From assembly GCA_902596745.1 (NCBI GenBank), contig CACJUZ010000001.1:1-64000 (forward strand): DNA of 64,000 bases, in the 5' to 3' direction. Source of the stretch: an uncultured Pelagibacteraceae bacterium (GTDB lineage Bacteria; Pseudomonadota; Alphaproteobacteria; Pelagibacterales; Pelagibacteraceae). This document shows positions 42,558 through 52,355 of the stretch, piece after piece (positions within the stretch are counted from its first letter, which is position 1; the number at the start of each line of letters is the position of its first letter). The position numbers and the translations under genes were made by a program. The notes beneath the pieces are model-generated. The model made no database searches, was not told the DNA's origin, and saw only the letters and a list, made by a program, of their open reading frames with translations.

Positions 42558-44942
42558 ATGGACGTTACATATACAAAACCTCTTTTACCTCTAAGAGACA
42601 TAGTCATCTTCCCATCAATTGTGGTACCTTTGTTTGTAGGTAGGGAGAAATCAATCAAAGCTTTACAAGAAGCTATGAAAACAGATAAATCAATTATTCT
42701 TGTAGCTCAAAAAAACTCAGAAACTGATGATCCGACAGAAAAAGATTTATTTTCTTTCGGATGTTTAAGTAAAGTACTACAACTTTTGAAATTACCCGAT
42801 GGCACAGTAAAGGTTTTAGTAGAGGGACAAAAAAGAGTAAAAATTAATAAAATAAAAAATGAGTCTAGTTTTTTAAAATGTGACGTAGAGATTGCTGAAG
42901 ACATTAATATTTCAACAGATTTAGATGTTTATGCCCAAGGACTAGTAAAAAGATTCGAAAAATTAATTGTTTTAAATAAAAAAGATTTTAATGAAAATTT
43001 AAATATAATTAAAAATTCAAAAGATGCAAAAATAATAGCTGATAATATAGCAGCAAATTTAAATATAAAAATTTTCCAAAAACAAGAAATTCTTGAAATG
43101 AGAGATTTAAGAAAAAGATTAGAAAAAATTTATGAAATAGTAAACAAAGAAACAAGCGTAATATCTGTTGAAAAGAAAATCCGTGGAAGAGTTAAAAATC
43201 AGATGGAGAAAACTCAAAGAGAATATTATTTGAATGAGCAACTTAAAGCTATTCAAAAAGAACTTGGAGAAATAGATGAAGGCAAAGATGAAATTGCTAA
43301 TTTATCCAAAGCAATTACTAAAGCTAAAATGCCGAAGGCTGCTCAAGAAAAATGCTTTTCAGAATTGAAAAAACTTAAGTCGATGAGTCCTATGTCTGCG
43401 GAGGCAACAGTCGTAAGAAACTATCTTGATTGGATGACTGATCTACCTTGGTCAGAAAAAACAAAAATAAATACTGACTTGAATTCAGCACAAAAAATTC
43501 TTGATGAGGATCATTACGGCTTAGAAAAAGTTAAAGAGAGAATAATTGAATTTTTGGCTGTTCAAAAAAGAATTCAAAAAATGAAAGGACCAATTCTATG
43601 TCTGGTTGGCCCTCCTGGAGTTGGTAAAACTTCCTTAGGAAAATCAATTGCAAAAGCAACAAATAGAAAATTCATAAGAATTTCATTAGGAGGAATAAGA
43701 GATGAAGCAGAAATAAGAGGTCATAGAAGAACCTATATAGGTTCTTTGCCCGGTAAAATAATTCAGATGATGAAAAAAGCTGGAAGTAGAAATCCTTTGT
43801 TCTTATTAGATGAAATTGATAAAGTTGGAAATGATTACAGAGGAGATCCCTCTTCAGCTTTATTGGAAGCATTAGATCCTGAACAAAACAAAGAATTTAA
43901 CGATCATTATTTAGAAGTTGATTATGATCTCTCAGATGTGATGTTTGTGACTACGGCAAATACTCTTAATATTCTTCCTCCACTTTTAGATAGAATGGAA
44001 GTAATTAGGATTTCAGGTTATACGGAGGATGAGAAGGTAAACATATCTCAAAAATATTTAATTCCAAAACAAAGTACAAATAATGGTCTTAAAAAAGATG
44101 AATGGGAACTAAGTGAAGATATAAATAGAAAAATAATAAGAAACTACACTAGGGAGTCTGGAGTAAGAAACTTAGAAAGAGAGATAGCTAAAATTGCTAG
44201 GAAATTAGTTAAAAAAATAGATGCTAAAGAAAAAGTAAATACATCGTTAAATGAGAAAGACTTAAATAATTTTCTAGGTGTTCAAAAATTTAAATATGGT
44301 GAGATAGAGGAAGAAAATAGAATTGGAGTCGTAACAGGATTAGCTTGGACAGAGGTTGGAGGTGAAATTTTAAAAATTGAATCAGCAGTAATGCCAGGTA
44401 AAGGGAAAATGCAAATTACTGGTAAACTTGGTGAAGTAATGCAAGAGTCAGTTAAAGCAGCGAAGTCTTATATTAGATCTAAAAGTCTAGAATTTGGAAT
44501 TATACCTCCTGTATTTGATAAAAAAGATTTCCATATACATGTTCCTGAGGGAGCAACACCGAAGGACGGACCATCTGCAGGAATAGCTATGGTCACATCT
44601 ATTGTTTCAGCAATAACTGAAATTCCAGTTGATAAAAAAGTTGCAATGACAGGCGAAGTTACACTTAGAGGATTAGTTTTACCAATAGGTGGACTTAAAG
44701 AAAAACTTTTAGCAGCACACAGGGCTGGGATCAAAAAGGTTTTGATACCTATAGAGAATAAAAAAGACCTAACTGAGGTACCTGACTCAATTAAAAAAAA
44801 TATGGATATAATAGCTGTTAAAAATGTTGATGAGGTTTTAAAAATTGCTTTAACAAAAAATCTTAAAAGGGTAGATTGGGTAGAAGTAGAGCAATTACCA
44901 AAAAATAAAACCAAAGAAGAGTCAAAAGCACCAATTAATTAA
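42558..44942 (+). CDS. lon: ATP-dependent protease La
   Basis: LPLRDIVIFPSIVVPLFVGREKSI, GPPGVGKTSLGKSIA, PKDGPSAGIAM catalytic motif. Confidence 0.98.
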   Translation: MDVTYTKPLLPLRDIVIFPSIVVPLFVGREKSIKALQEAMKTDKSIILVAQKNSETDDPTEKDLFSFGCLSKVLQLLKLPDGTVKVLVEGQKRVKINKIKNESSFLKCDVEIAEDINISTDLDVYAQGLVKRFEKLIVLNKKDFNENLNIIKNSKDAKIIADNIAANLNIKIFQKQEILEMRDLRKRLEKIYEIVNKETSVISVEKKIRGRVKNQMEKTQREYYLNEQLKAIQKELGEIDEGKDEIANLSKAITKAKMPKAAQEKCFSELKKLKSMSPMSAEATVVRNYLDWMTDLPWSEKTKINTDLNSAQKILDEDHYGLEKVKERIIEFLAVQKRIQKMKGPILCLVGPPGVGKTSLGKSIAKATNRKFIRISLGGIRDEAEIRGHRRTYIGSLPGKIIQMMKKAGSRNPLFLLDEIDKVGNDYRGDPSSALLEALDPEQNKEFNDHYLEVDYDLSDVMFVTTANTLNILPPLLDRMEVIRISGYTEDEKVNISQKYLIPKQSTNNGLKKDEWELSEDINRKIIRNYTRESGVRNLEREIAKIARKLVKKIDAKEKVNTSLNEKDLNNFLGVQKFKYGEIEEENRIGVVTGLAWTEVGGEILKIESAVMPGKGKMQITGKLGEVMQESVKAAKSYIRSKSLEFGIIPPVFDKKDFHIHVPEGATPKDGPSAGIAMVTSIVSAITEIPVDKKVAMTGEVTLRGLVLPIGGLKEKLLAAHRAGIKKVLIPIENKKDLTEVPDSIKKNMDIIAVKNVDEVLKIALTKNLKRVDWVEVEQLPKNKTKEESKAPIN

Positions 44943-44997
44943 GCATTTATATTAAGATTATTGTTTATAAATAATATTTAGAGTAGATTTAGTTTTC

Positions 44998-47544
44998 ATG
45001 GGAAAGAAAATTATCATCACTGGTGGCTTAGGTTATATAGGCACCGAGTTATGTAAAATATATTCAGGATATAGCTGGAATGATGAAATTACCGTAATTG
45101 ATAATAGGTTTGTATCAGAAAGAGTAAACCAATTACGTAACTGGAATATTAATTTTGTTCAAGGTGATATTTTAGACAAAGATTTAATAAATCATTATTG
45201 CTGTAATGCAGATATAATTCATCATTTAGCTGGTATCACAAAAGTTCCAAGAGTTAAAAGTGAAAGCAATGACAGAGAAGATAAAGAAATCAAACTTATT
45301 GCTGAACAAGGAACACAAAATATTTTAGACTCTATGTCTGAAAAATGTAAAATAATTTTGCCTTCAACCCATGTAGTATACGAAGGAATTAATATAGTTA
45401 AAAAAGATATATCAGAAGATGAGGTTACTTCTCCGATATTATCCTACGCAAAATCAAAAGATTATAATGAAAAACAATTAAAAACTTCTGGAAAAAATTA
45501 TGTGATATTAAGACTTGGCTCAGTATATGGATACTCAGGCGACACTATGAGAATTGATATTATGCCAAACTTATTTTCAAAAATAGCTTCTCAAAACGGG
45601 GTTTTAAAATTATTTTCAGGAGGAAAACAAATAAAAAGTTTAGTCCCTTTAATAGATGTAGCAAGATGTTTTAAATTTATAGAGGAGAGAAAAGATATTA
45701 ACAAAGAGCTATTTAATTTAACTAAAGATACTATAACTGTCAAAGAGGTCGCTGAAATTTGTAAAAAATATAACCCTAAAGTAAGTTTAAGAGAAACAAA
45801 TGATGAGATACCAAATCTTGGTTTTTCTTTATCAAACAAAAAGATAAAAAATAAAGGATTTAGATTTCTTTATAACTTAGATGAAAGTGTTAAAGAAATG
45901 ATAGCTAAGTGGTCAAGCCAAAATTTAGTAAAAGATCTAGAATATATTAAAACTGGTCAAAATGAACTCGTAGATCAAAGAGGAAAAATAAGCAATCATG
46001 AACTTACTGAACCAATCAATTTGATAGGATTAATAAATTCAAAAAAAGGAACTTTAAGAGCAAATCATTACCACCCGCAACAAGAACAGAAATGCTTATT
46101 TACAAAAGGTCAAATTATTGAAGTATTTCAAGATATAATAAATCCTGGATCACTAAAAATGACTCAAGTTGTTAACGAGGGAGAATTATCAATCATAAAA
46201 CCAAATGTCGCTCATACAATGGTATTTACAAAAGATTCAACTTTTTTAAATTTAGTAAGAGGAGAAAGAGAGCATGATAACTATGGAATTACTCACACAG
46301 TCAAGCATGTATTTGTAGAAGAGCAAGAAAAAAAAATGTTAATGAAAAATTATAAATTCGAATGCAGGTCTTGTGGAAATACTAAATTAAAAAGAGTTGT
46401 ATCTTTAGGTTATCAACCTTTAGCAAATAATTTATTAAAAAGTAAAAATGAAAAAAGTGAACTATACCCATTAGAAATGAATTATTGTGGAAAATGTCAT
46501 AATTGCCAGCTATCAGTATCTGTAGATCCAAAAAAAATGTTTTCAAATTATTTATATACATCTTCTACTTCAAAAGTTTTTAGAAATCATTTTGTTAAAG
46601 CAGCTCAAAAATATATTAAAGTATTTAAACTCAAATCAAAAAAATCCTATATTATTGATGTAGGAAGTAATGATGGAGTTGCACTTAAGCCTTTTAAGGA
46701 CTTAAACTATAAAAATATTTTAGGAGTAGAACCAGCAAAAAATTTAGCAAAAATTGCAAATAAAAATAAAATTAAAACTTTTAATGGTTTTTTAAATAAA
46801 AAAAACTTAAAAAAAATTAAAAAGGGTGCAAATTTAATTTTAGCTTCAAATGTATTTGCACACTCTGATGATCTACAAGAAATGGCTGAATGTATGCTTA
46901 AATTATTAGATAAAAATGGAACTATAATTATCGAAGTTCAATATTTATTAAATACGTTAAAAGATTTAACTTTTGATAATATTTATCATGAACACTATAA
47001 TTATTGGTCATTAACGTCTTTAGATAATTTTTTTTCAAGATTAAAAGCAAAAATTTATCGGTCTGAGAGAGTAGAAACGCACGGTGGCTCAATAAGAATA
47101 TACGTTTCAAAAGATAAAAATAAAAAAGTTGAAAAAAATGTAAAAGAATTAATAAAAGCCGAGAATAAATTTGGAATTAAAAAATTTGAAACATATAAAA
47201 AATTTGGTGAAAAAGTATATAAAATAAGAGAAAATATTTTAAAAAATATAAATGAGATAAAAAAAAAACATAAAAAAATTATTGGTTACGGAGCTCCAGC
47301 CAAGGCCACAACTGCACTTAATTTCTATGGTATTTCTAATCAAATTGATTTCATTGTTGAAGATAATTCATTGAAACATAACAAATATATTCCTGGAGTA
47401 AAAATACCAATAAAAAGTAAGAAAAGTATTAAAAATGATAATAACGTAATGATAGTATTAGCTTGGAATTTCTTTAAAGATATAAAAAAAAATAACTTAA
47501 AATTATCAAAAAATTTTATAAATATTAAAGATCTAGAAAATTAA
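44998..47544 (+). CDS. Apparent three-module fusion: NAD-dependent epimerase (SDR) + CapF-like cupin + zinc-finger/SAM C-methyltransferase
   Basis: GGLGYIGTELCKIY Rossmann start; cupin-like RANHYHPQQEQ...PNVAHTMVF; methyltransferase module CRSCGNTKLKRVVSLGYQPLANNLL...IIDVGSNDGVALKPF...HEHYNYWSLTSL...GYGAPAKATTALNF. Confidence 0.85.
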   Translation: MGKKIIITGGLGYIGTELCKIYSGYSWNDEITVIDNRFVSERVNQLRNWNINFVQGDILDKDLINHYCCNADIIHHLAGITKVPRVKSESNDREDKEIKLIAEQGTQNILDSMSEKCKIILPSTHVVYEGINIVKKDISEDEVTSPILSYAKSKDYNEKQLKTSGKNYVILRLGSVYGYSGDTMRIDIMPNLFSKIASQNGVLKLFSGGKQIKSLVPLIDVARCFKFIEERKDINKELFNLTKDTITVKEVAEICKKYNPKVSLRETNDEIPNLGFSLSNKKIKNKGFRFLYNLDESVKEMIAKWSSQNLVKDLEYIKTGQNELVDQRGKISNHELTEPINLIGLINSKKGTLRANHYHPQQEQKCLFTKGQIIEVFQDIINPGSLKMTQVVNEGELSIIKPNVAHTMVFTKDSTFLNLVRGEREHDNYGITHTVKHVFVEEQEKKMLMKNYKFECRSCGNTKLKRVVSLGYQPLANNLLKSKNEKSELYPLEMNYCGKCHNCQLSVSVDPKKMFSNYLYTSSTSKVFRNHFVKAAQKYIKVFKLKSKKSYIIDVGSNDGVALKPFKDLNYKNILGVEPAKNLAKIANKNKIKTFNGFLNKKNLKKIKKGANLILASNVFAHSDDLQEMAECMLKLLDKNGTIIIEVQYLLNTLKDLTFDNIYHEHYNYWSLTSLDNFFSRLKAKIYRSERVETHGGSIRIYVSKDKNKKVEKNVKELIKAENKFGIKKFETYKKFGEKVYKIRENILKNINEIKKKHKKIIGYGAPAKATTALNFYGISNQIDFIVEDNSLKHNKYIPGVKIPIKSKKSIKNDNNVMIVLAWNFFKDIKKNNLKLSKNFINIKDLEN

Positions 47545-48062
47545 TTTAAGTTTAAAGCATCTTTTAACAATATTATAAAATTGTTTATATTTTCAAATAA
47601 ATATTCTATGTAAATTTCTGTAAACGGAAAATTAAAGATCAAGACTTCTTTTGTTAGGTTTAAAACACCTAATAAAAACAACGTAAACACTATAAATAAA
47701 ATTAAATAACTGTAAAATCCGAAGTAAGATTTTGGGGCTTTAGTTACAGCTGTACTTTTTCTATTTTTAGGATTATTTCCATCGATTTTAATACCGTGTT
47801 TTTTTTCTAGATATTCTTTGGAATAAATAGATGGTCCAATTTTTTTTTTTAGCTGTTTTTTTTTCTTTTTTATTGAACTTACTATTTTCTCATTTTGAAC
47901 TTTTGTAGAAGTAATTTTTGGTTTAGTTATTGATTTTTTTTTAATTGGAAATTGGGTCCATTTATTACCACATGAGCTACATTGAACTAATCTTCCATTG
48001 CTTGTAATAGCACTATCTGGAACAATAAATTTCTTTTGACAAGATTTACATTCAAGAATCAT
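47541..48062 (-). CDS. Zinc-ribbon (MJ0042 type) single-TM protein
   Basis: MILECKSCQKKFIVPDSAITSNGRLVQCSSCGNKWTQFP and a C-terminal TM helix. Confidence 0.82.
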   Translation of the reverse strand: MILECKSCQKKFIVPDSAITSNGRLVQCSSCGNKWTQFPIKKKSITKPKITSTKVQNEKIVSSIKKKKKQLKKKIGPSIYSKEYLEKKHGIKIDGNNPKNRKSTAVTKAPKSYFGFYSYLILFIVFTLFLLGVLNLTKEVLIFNFPFTEIYIEYLFENINNFIILLKDALNLN

Positions 48063-48148
48063 AATTAGTAATAATACAGCTTATTTGTAGCTGTATAAAT
48101 ACATTTTTACTTTACAAGAATTATATTGTATATCTCGAACAAATTTTA

Positions 48149-48224
48149 GGGCGGTTAGCTCAGTTGGTAGAGCATCTCGTTTACACCGAGAGGGTCATAG
48201 GTTCGAGTCCTTTACCGCCCACCA
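48149..48224 (+). tRNA. tRNA-Val (anticodon TAC)
   Basis: GGGCGGT...ACCGCCC-A-CCA; anticodon loop TTTACAC; GGTTCGAGTCC T-arm. Confidence 0.95.
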
Positions 48225-48227
48225 TTT

Positions 48228-48305
48228 GGGGGTGTAGCTCAGTTTGGTTAGAGCGCCTGCCTGTCACGCAGGAGGCCGCGGGTTCGAGTCCCGTCACTCC
48301 CGCCA
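48228..48305 (+). tRNA. tRNA-Asp (anticodon GTC)
   Basis: GGGGGTG/CACTCCC acceptor, CCTGC-CTGTCAC-GCAGG anticodon arm, GGGTTCGAGTCCC T-arm, encoded CCA. Confidence 0.95.
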
Positions 48306-48312
48306 CTAAAAT

Positions 48313-49863
48313 TTAGCAGTTATTTAATATTAATTTATAGAATGTTTCTGAATAGTTGTGTTTTTGATAACAATTTTTTAAAATATTTTCTAATGGTTTA
48401 GTTTCTCCATGTAATGGATTTAAAACATAAATATTTTTAATATTATTTTTTTTTATTTTATTAAGAACAAATTTTTTCCAATAATCGAAATAGATATTAT
48501 TTTCTGAGGGATATCCATGAAAATCGTACCAAAATCTTGTAGGGGAGTAATCATATTGTTGTAAAAAAACTGAAATAAATTGATAATCGGTTATTATCAT
48601 TTTATTATTTTTATCTTCACTCAATATTTTAAAAGCTAACTTAATATTTAAAATTTCCTTATCTGGATTATTAGGATAGAACATTGTTATCCATTTAATA
48701 TTTGACAATTTTGGATGTATATTTTCACCATCTACAGAATTGTTTAAATTTACATTTCTCAAGTCCATAAACGTACGATTTGATATATAACTAAAATAAT
48801 AATAAACAGTTGAACACAGTGTTAAGATAATTAAGAAACGTCCTAATATCTTTTTTTGTTTTAGATATTTTTTTGCAAAAATATGAGAAAACCCACAAAA
48901 AATTGGCAATAAGCAGTAAATAAATATAGCATTTATCGTCATTAGTTGATGCATTATTTTAAGAAAACAAAATAAGACTAAAGTAATAATAACTAAATAA
49001 TCAGACAGTAGAACTTTCTTCTTTAGAAAAGAAAATTTTAAAAATAAATAAATTAAAATTGATATTGATAAATACTGTAATTTAAAACGCCAAATAATTC
49101 TTTTGAATTCAAAAGGAAATAACCAGTCCAATCTACTTTGACCGAGCGATTGGGGATATAAAAAATATTGAATAAAAAAGTCTTTAAAATTTATATCAGC
49201 TAATAAAAGTAAAATTAAAAATATTATTATTACCGTTACTCCACCAATTAAGGCTGAAATAAAATTTGATAAATTTTTGAACTTAATAAAAAAAATTATA
49301 GATACAAAAGAAACGAGAAAAATTACATATACAGTAGGAGCTTGTTTTGATAAAAAAGAAAATCCAAGAAAAATAGGAACCAAAAACCAATAAATATTTT
49401 TCTTTTCATAAATTGCTAAAATAAAAAAATAAAGAGATAACAAACATAAAATTAAAGTATGGTGATCACTAAAAGGAGTACCCGCGGTTGGATAAGTTAA
49501 AACAGCAACACAGAAAGAATAGAAAAAACAATATTTGATATCAAGTTTAAAACTTTTCAATAAAAAAAAGGTAAAGATAGTTATGAGGCAATTAAAAACT
49601 GATGCATGTAAAACATAAGAAAACCAAGAAACACCAAATATTTTAAAAAAGATTGCTTGAATAAAATCAATAAAAGGTTCTTTAATTGTCCAATAGTCTT
49701 TAAATGGATAGTATCCATTCATAAGATCATATCCTGAATTAAAAATTAAAAAACTGTCTATAGGTAATATCCCTACATATCCATAATATTGGTTGAAAAG
49801 AATTGAAAATAAAATTAAAAATAAATTAGGTAAAAAATTTAATAAATATTTATTTAGTTTCAT
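48313..49863 (-). CDS. Polytopic membrane protein, GT-C (PMT/ArnT-like) glycosyltransferase-like
   Basis: Multiple TM helices; early lumenal DYWTIKEPFIDFIQAIFFKIFG segment, soluble C-terminal tail. Confidence 0.55.
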   Translation of the reverse strand: MKLNKYLLNFLPNLFLILFSILFNQYYGYVGILPIDSFLIFNSGYDLMNGYYPFKDYWTIKEPFIDFIQAIFFKIFGVSWFSYVLHASVFNCLITIFTFFLLKSFKLDIKYCFFYSFCVAVLTYPTAGTPFSDHHTLILCLLSLYFFILAIYEKKNIYWFLVPIFLGFSFLSKQAPTVYVIFLVSFVSIIFFIKFKNLSNFISALIGGVTVIIIFLILLLLADINFKDFFIQYFLYPQSLGQSRLDWLFPFEFKRIIWRFKLQYLSISILIYLFLKFSFLKKKVLLSDYLVIITLVLFCFLKIMHQLMTINAIFIYCLLPIFCGFSHIFAKKYLKQKKILGRFLIILTLCSTVYYYFSYISNRTFMDLRNVNLNNSVDGENIHPKLSNIKWITMFYPNNPDKEILNIKLAFKILSEDKNNKMIITDYQFISVFLQQYDYSPTRFWYDFHGYPSENNIYFDYWKKFVLNKIKKNNIKNIYVLNPLHGETKPLENILKNCYQKHNYSETFYKLILNNC

Positions 49864-50650
49864 TTATTTTTTTTAATATTGTTGTCCTATTTAAAGCAAA
49901 AATATTTGGCAAAAAAAAGATTAAAACGTTGTCAATTAAATTTAATAATTTTAAAAAGAAAAAATTTAGTTTCACATGAAAAAAACTTGAATTTACTCCC
50001 CCGGAGTTAAGAAATATAAAAAATTCTGATAACTTATTTTCTATAATTTTATACTGTGGAAAATTTTTATGAAATTTTTTTTCATTTTTAAAAAGGAGTT
50101 GTGCAACAGCGGTATTTGATATCCAGGGGTTTTTGGGATTAAAGATGTTTTTACGATTAAAAACATTGGCTTTCAAAGACCAATTTTCATCATCAAGTAC
50201 AACTTGAATAAATTTTAAAAAGAAAGATGTTTCTGGCTCGTTAATGAGTATATATCCATTTTTTTTTAAATAACTCGATATTCTATTGAGTGTTAAAGCT
50301 GGATTAGCGCAATGATGGAGTGAGTGGTTAATTATAAACACATCTACTTTTTTTTTATATTTTTTTTCTAAATTAATTTTTAGCATATCAACTTTTTTAT
50401 CTATCCATGGATATTTAATAATATCCGTAAGTATAATTTTCTTATTATTTATAATTTTTTTTATACACCCATTTCCAGAACCTAGCTCTACTATTGTTTT
50501 TTTTCCTTTGATAAATTTTTTCATCCAAGAAAATCGTTTATCTAAAAGAAAAATTAAGTTTTTATTATTACTGAACATGATTCTACGTCTATTAGTAAAA
50601 TTATTTGGAGCTTTGATTTTTCTTGCTTTATATTCTTTTAAAAAAAACAT
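49850..50650 (-). CDS. Class I SAM-dependent methyltransferase
   Basis: VELGSGNGCIKKII motif I, VFIINHSLHHCANPALTLNRISSYLKKNGYILINEPE. Confidence 0.82.
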   Translation of the reverse strand: MFFLKEYKARKIKAPNNFTNRRRIMFSNNKNLIFLLDKRFSWMKKFIKGKKTIVELGSGNGCIKKIINNKKIILTDIIKYPWIDKKVDMLKINLEKKYKKKVDVFIINHSLHHCANPALTLNRISSYLKKNGYILINEPETSFFLKFIQVVLDDENWSLKANVFNRKNIFNPKNPWISNTAVAQLLFKNEKKFHKNFPQYKIIENKLSEFFIFLNSGGVNSSFFHVKLNFFFLKLLNLIDNVLIFFLPNIFALNRTTILKKINETK

Positions 50651-50720
50651 TCCTATATTTAAGTTAGAAATTGATTAAGAAAAACTCAATTTTAATACTT
50701 ATTTATTAAGAATTACTAAA

Positions 50721-50739
50721 GGTTTTGAGAATCATTATC
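50721..50739 (+). promoter_or_regulatory. Possible Fur-box-like sequence upstream of the nuo operon
   Basis: GGTTTTGAGAATCATTATC compared by eye to GATAATGATAATCATTATC: 15/19 identities; AT-rich background makes chance matches plausible. Confidence 0.25.
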
Positions 50740-50851
50740 AACTAATTGCTACATAACTGTCCTAGACTCATCGTTAGATATGATATAAGTCCAAAGTAAA
50801 ATTAATATAAAAATCCTCAAACTATGTGTATTGGGGTAGATATTGATTAAA

Positions 50852-51220
50852 ATGATTTATAACTTTTTAACAGATTACTTATCAATAATAATATTTTTAT
50901 TTATTGCCTTATTTTTAAGCATTGGTTTTATCTTAATAAACTTTATTTCTTCTCCAAAAAACCCGGATCCTGAAAAACTTTCTGCTTATGAATGTGGTTT
51001 TGAAGCATTCGATGACTCTAGAATGGAATTTGATGTAAGATTTTATTTAGTTGCTATTCTTTTTATAATATTCGATTTAGAAATAGCATTTTTATTTCCC
51101 TGGGCAATCACATTAGGAAAGATTGGAGTATTTGGATTTTGGTCCATGATGATATTTTTATCAGTTTTAACCATAGGTTTTATTTATGAATGGAAAAAAG
51201 GGGCTTTGGAGTGGGAATGA
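50852..51220 (+). CDS. nuoA: NADH-quinone oxidoreductase subunit A
   Basis: [42 protein letters not shown]. Confidence 0.97.
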   Translation: MIYNFLTDYLSIIIFLFIALFLSIGFILINFISSPKNPDPEKLSAYECGFEAFDDSRMEFDVRFYLVAILFIIFDLEIAFLFPWAITLGKIGVFGFWSMMIFLSVLTIGFIYEWKKGALEWE

Positions 51221-51747
51221 GAATATTAGACTCAGACGAAAGACTTAAAAAAGTTCCAGATGAATTTAAACAAATAGCAAAAGATTTTGCAGAAAAAGGA
51301 TTTATTACTACTTCAACAAACAACTTAATAAATTGGGCTAGGACGGGATCGTTACACTGGATGACTTTCGGCTTAGCTTGTTGTGCAGTAGAAATGATGC
51401 ATACCTCGATGCCAAGATATGATTTAGAAAGATTTGGCGCTGCTCCAAGAGCTTCACCAAGGCAATCAGATGTAATGATAGTCGCTGGAACACTAACCAA
51501 CAAGATGGCTCCAGCTTTAAGAAAAGTTTACGATCAGATGCCAGAACCAAGATATGTTATATCAATGGGTAGTTGCGCTAATGGGGGTGGATATTATCAT
51601 TATTCATACTCTGTTGTCAGGGGCTGTGATAAAATTGTACCAGTTGATATTTATGTTCCAGGGTGCCCACCCTCTGCTGAAGCTCTGTTGTATGGAATTC
51701 TACAACTTCAAAAAAAAATTAGAAGAGAAGGTGATATTACGAGATAA
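51217..51747 (+). CDS. nuoB: NADH-quinone oxidoreductase subunit B
   Basis: [62 protein letters not shown] at 51217 preferred over track start 51190. Confidence 0.97.
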   Translation: MRILDSDERLKKVPDEFKQIAKDFAEKGFITTSTNNLINWARTGSLHWMTFGLACCAVEMMHTSMPRYDLERFGAAPRASPRQSDVMIVAGTLTNKMAPALRKVYDQMPEPRYVISMGSCANGGGYYHYSYSVVRGCDKIVPVDIYVPGCPPSAEALLYGILQLQKKIRREGDITR

Positions 51748-51749
51748 AA

Positions 51750-52355
51750 ATGATTAAAGAAAAACTGAAAAAAATAGAAAAATTGGTCAATTCAGAACTC
51801 TCAAGTAAAATATCTGGTTCTGAAATAGTTTTTGAGGAGTTATTATTTAAAACTTCAACAAACGAAATAATAGAAGTCATTAAATTTCTAAAACTTGATG
51901 AAAGATTAAAATTTAAGCAATTGATTGATATAGCAGCAATTGATTACCCTAATGAAGAAAAAAGATTTGAATTAGTTTACTTATTGCTTTCAATAGAAAA
52001 TAATCTTAGAGCTAAGATATCTATTAGATTAGAAACAAATGAAAAAACACAATCTATCGTAAAGATATTTCCTTCAGCCAACTGGATGGAGAGGGAAATT
52101 TTTGATATGTATGGTATTAGATTTATCAATCATCCTGACCTAAGAAGAATTCTTACTGATTACAATTTTAAAGGACACCCTTTAAGAAAAGATTTCCCGC
52201 TCACAGGATTTAATGAGGTGAGATACAGTGAAAAAGAAAAAAAGGTAATATACGAGCCAGTTAAATTAGAACAAAATTACAGAAATTTTGATTTTAGTAG
52301 TCCTTGGGAAGGAACAAAGTATTTAAAAGAAATAAAAGAAACTAATAAAAAATGA
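51750..52355 (+). CDS. nuoC: NADH-quinone oxidoreductase subunit C
   Basis: [45 protein letters not shown]. Confidence 0.97.
   Translation: MIKEKLKKIEKLVNSELSSKISGSEIVFEELLFKTSTNEIIEVIKFLKLDERLKFKQLIDIAAIDYPNEEKRFELVYLLLSIENNLRAKISIRLETNEKTQSIVKIFPSANWMEREIFDMYGIRFINHPDLRRILTDYNFKGHPLRKDFPLTGFNEVRYSEKEKKVIYEPVKLEQNYRNFDFSSPWEGTKYLKEIKETNKK

Noticed and set aside
44468-44914. 148-aa minus-strand ORF inside lon
   Set aside because: Fully antisense to highly conserved Lon protease domain; composition looks like a by-product of the sense codons.
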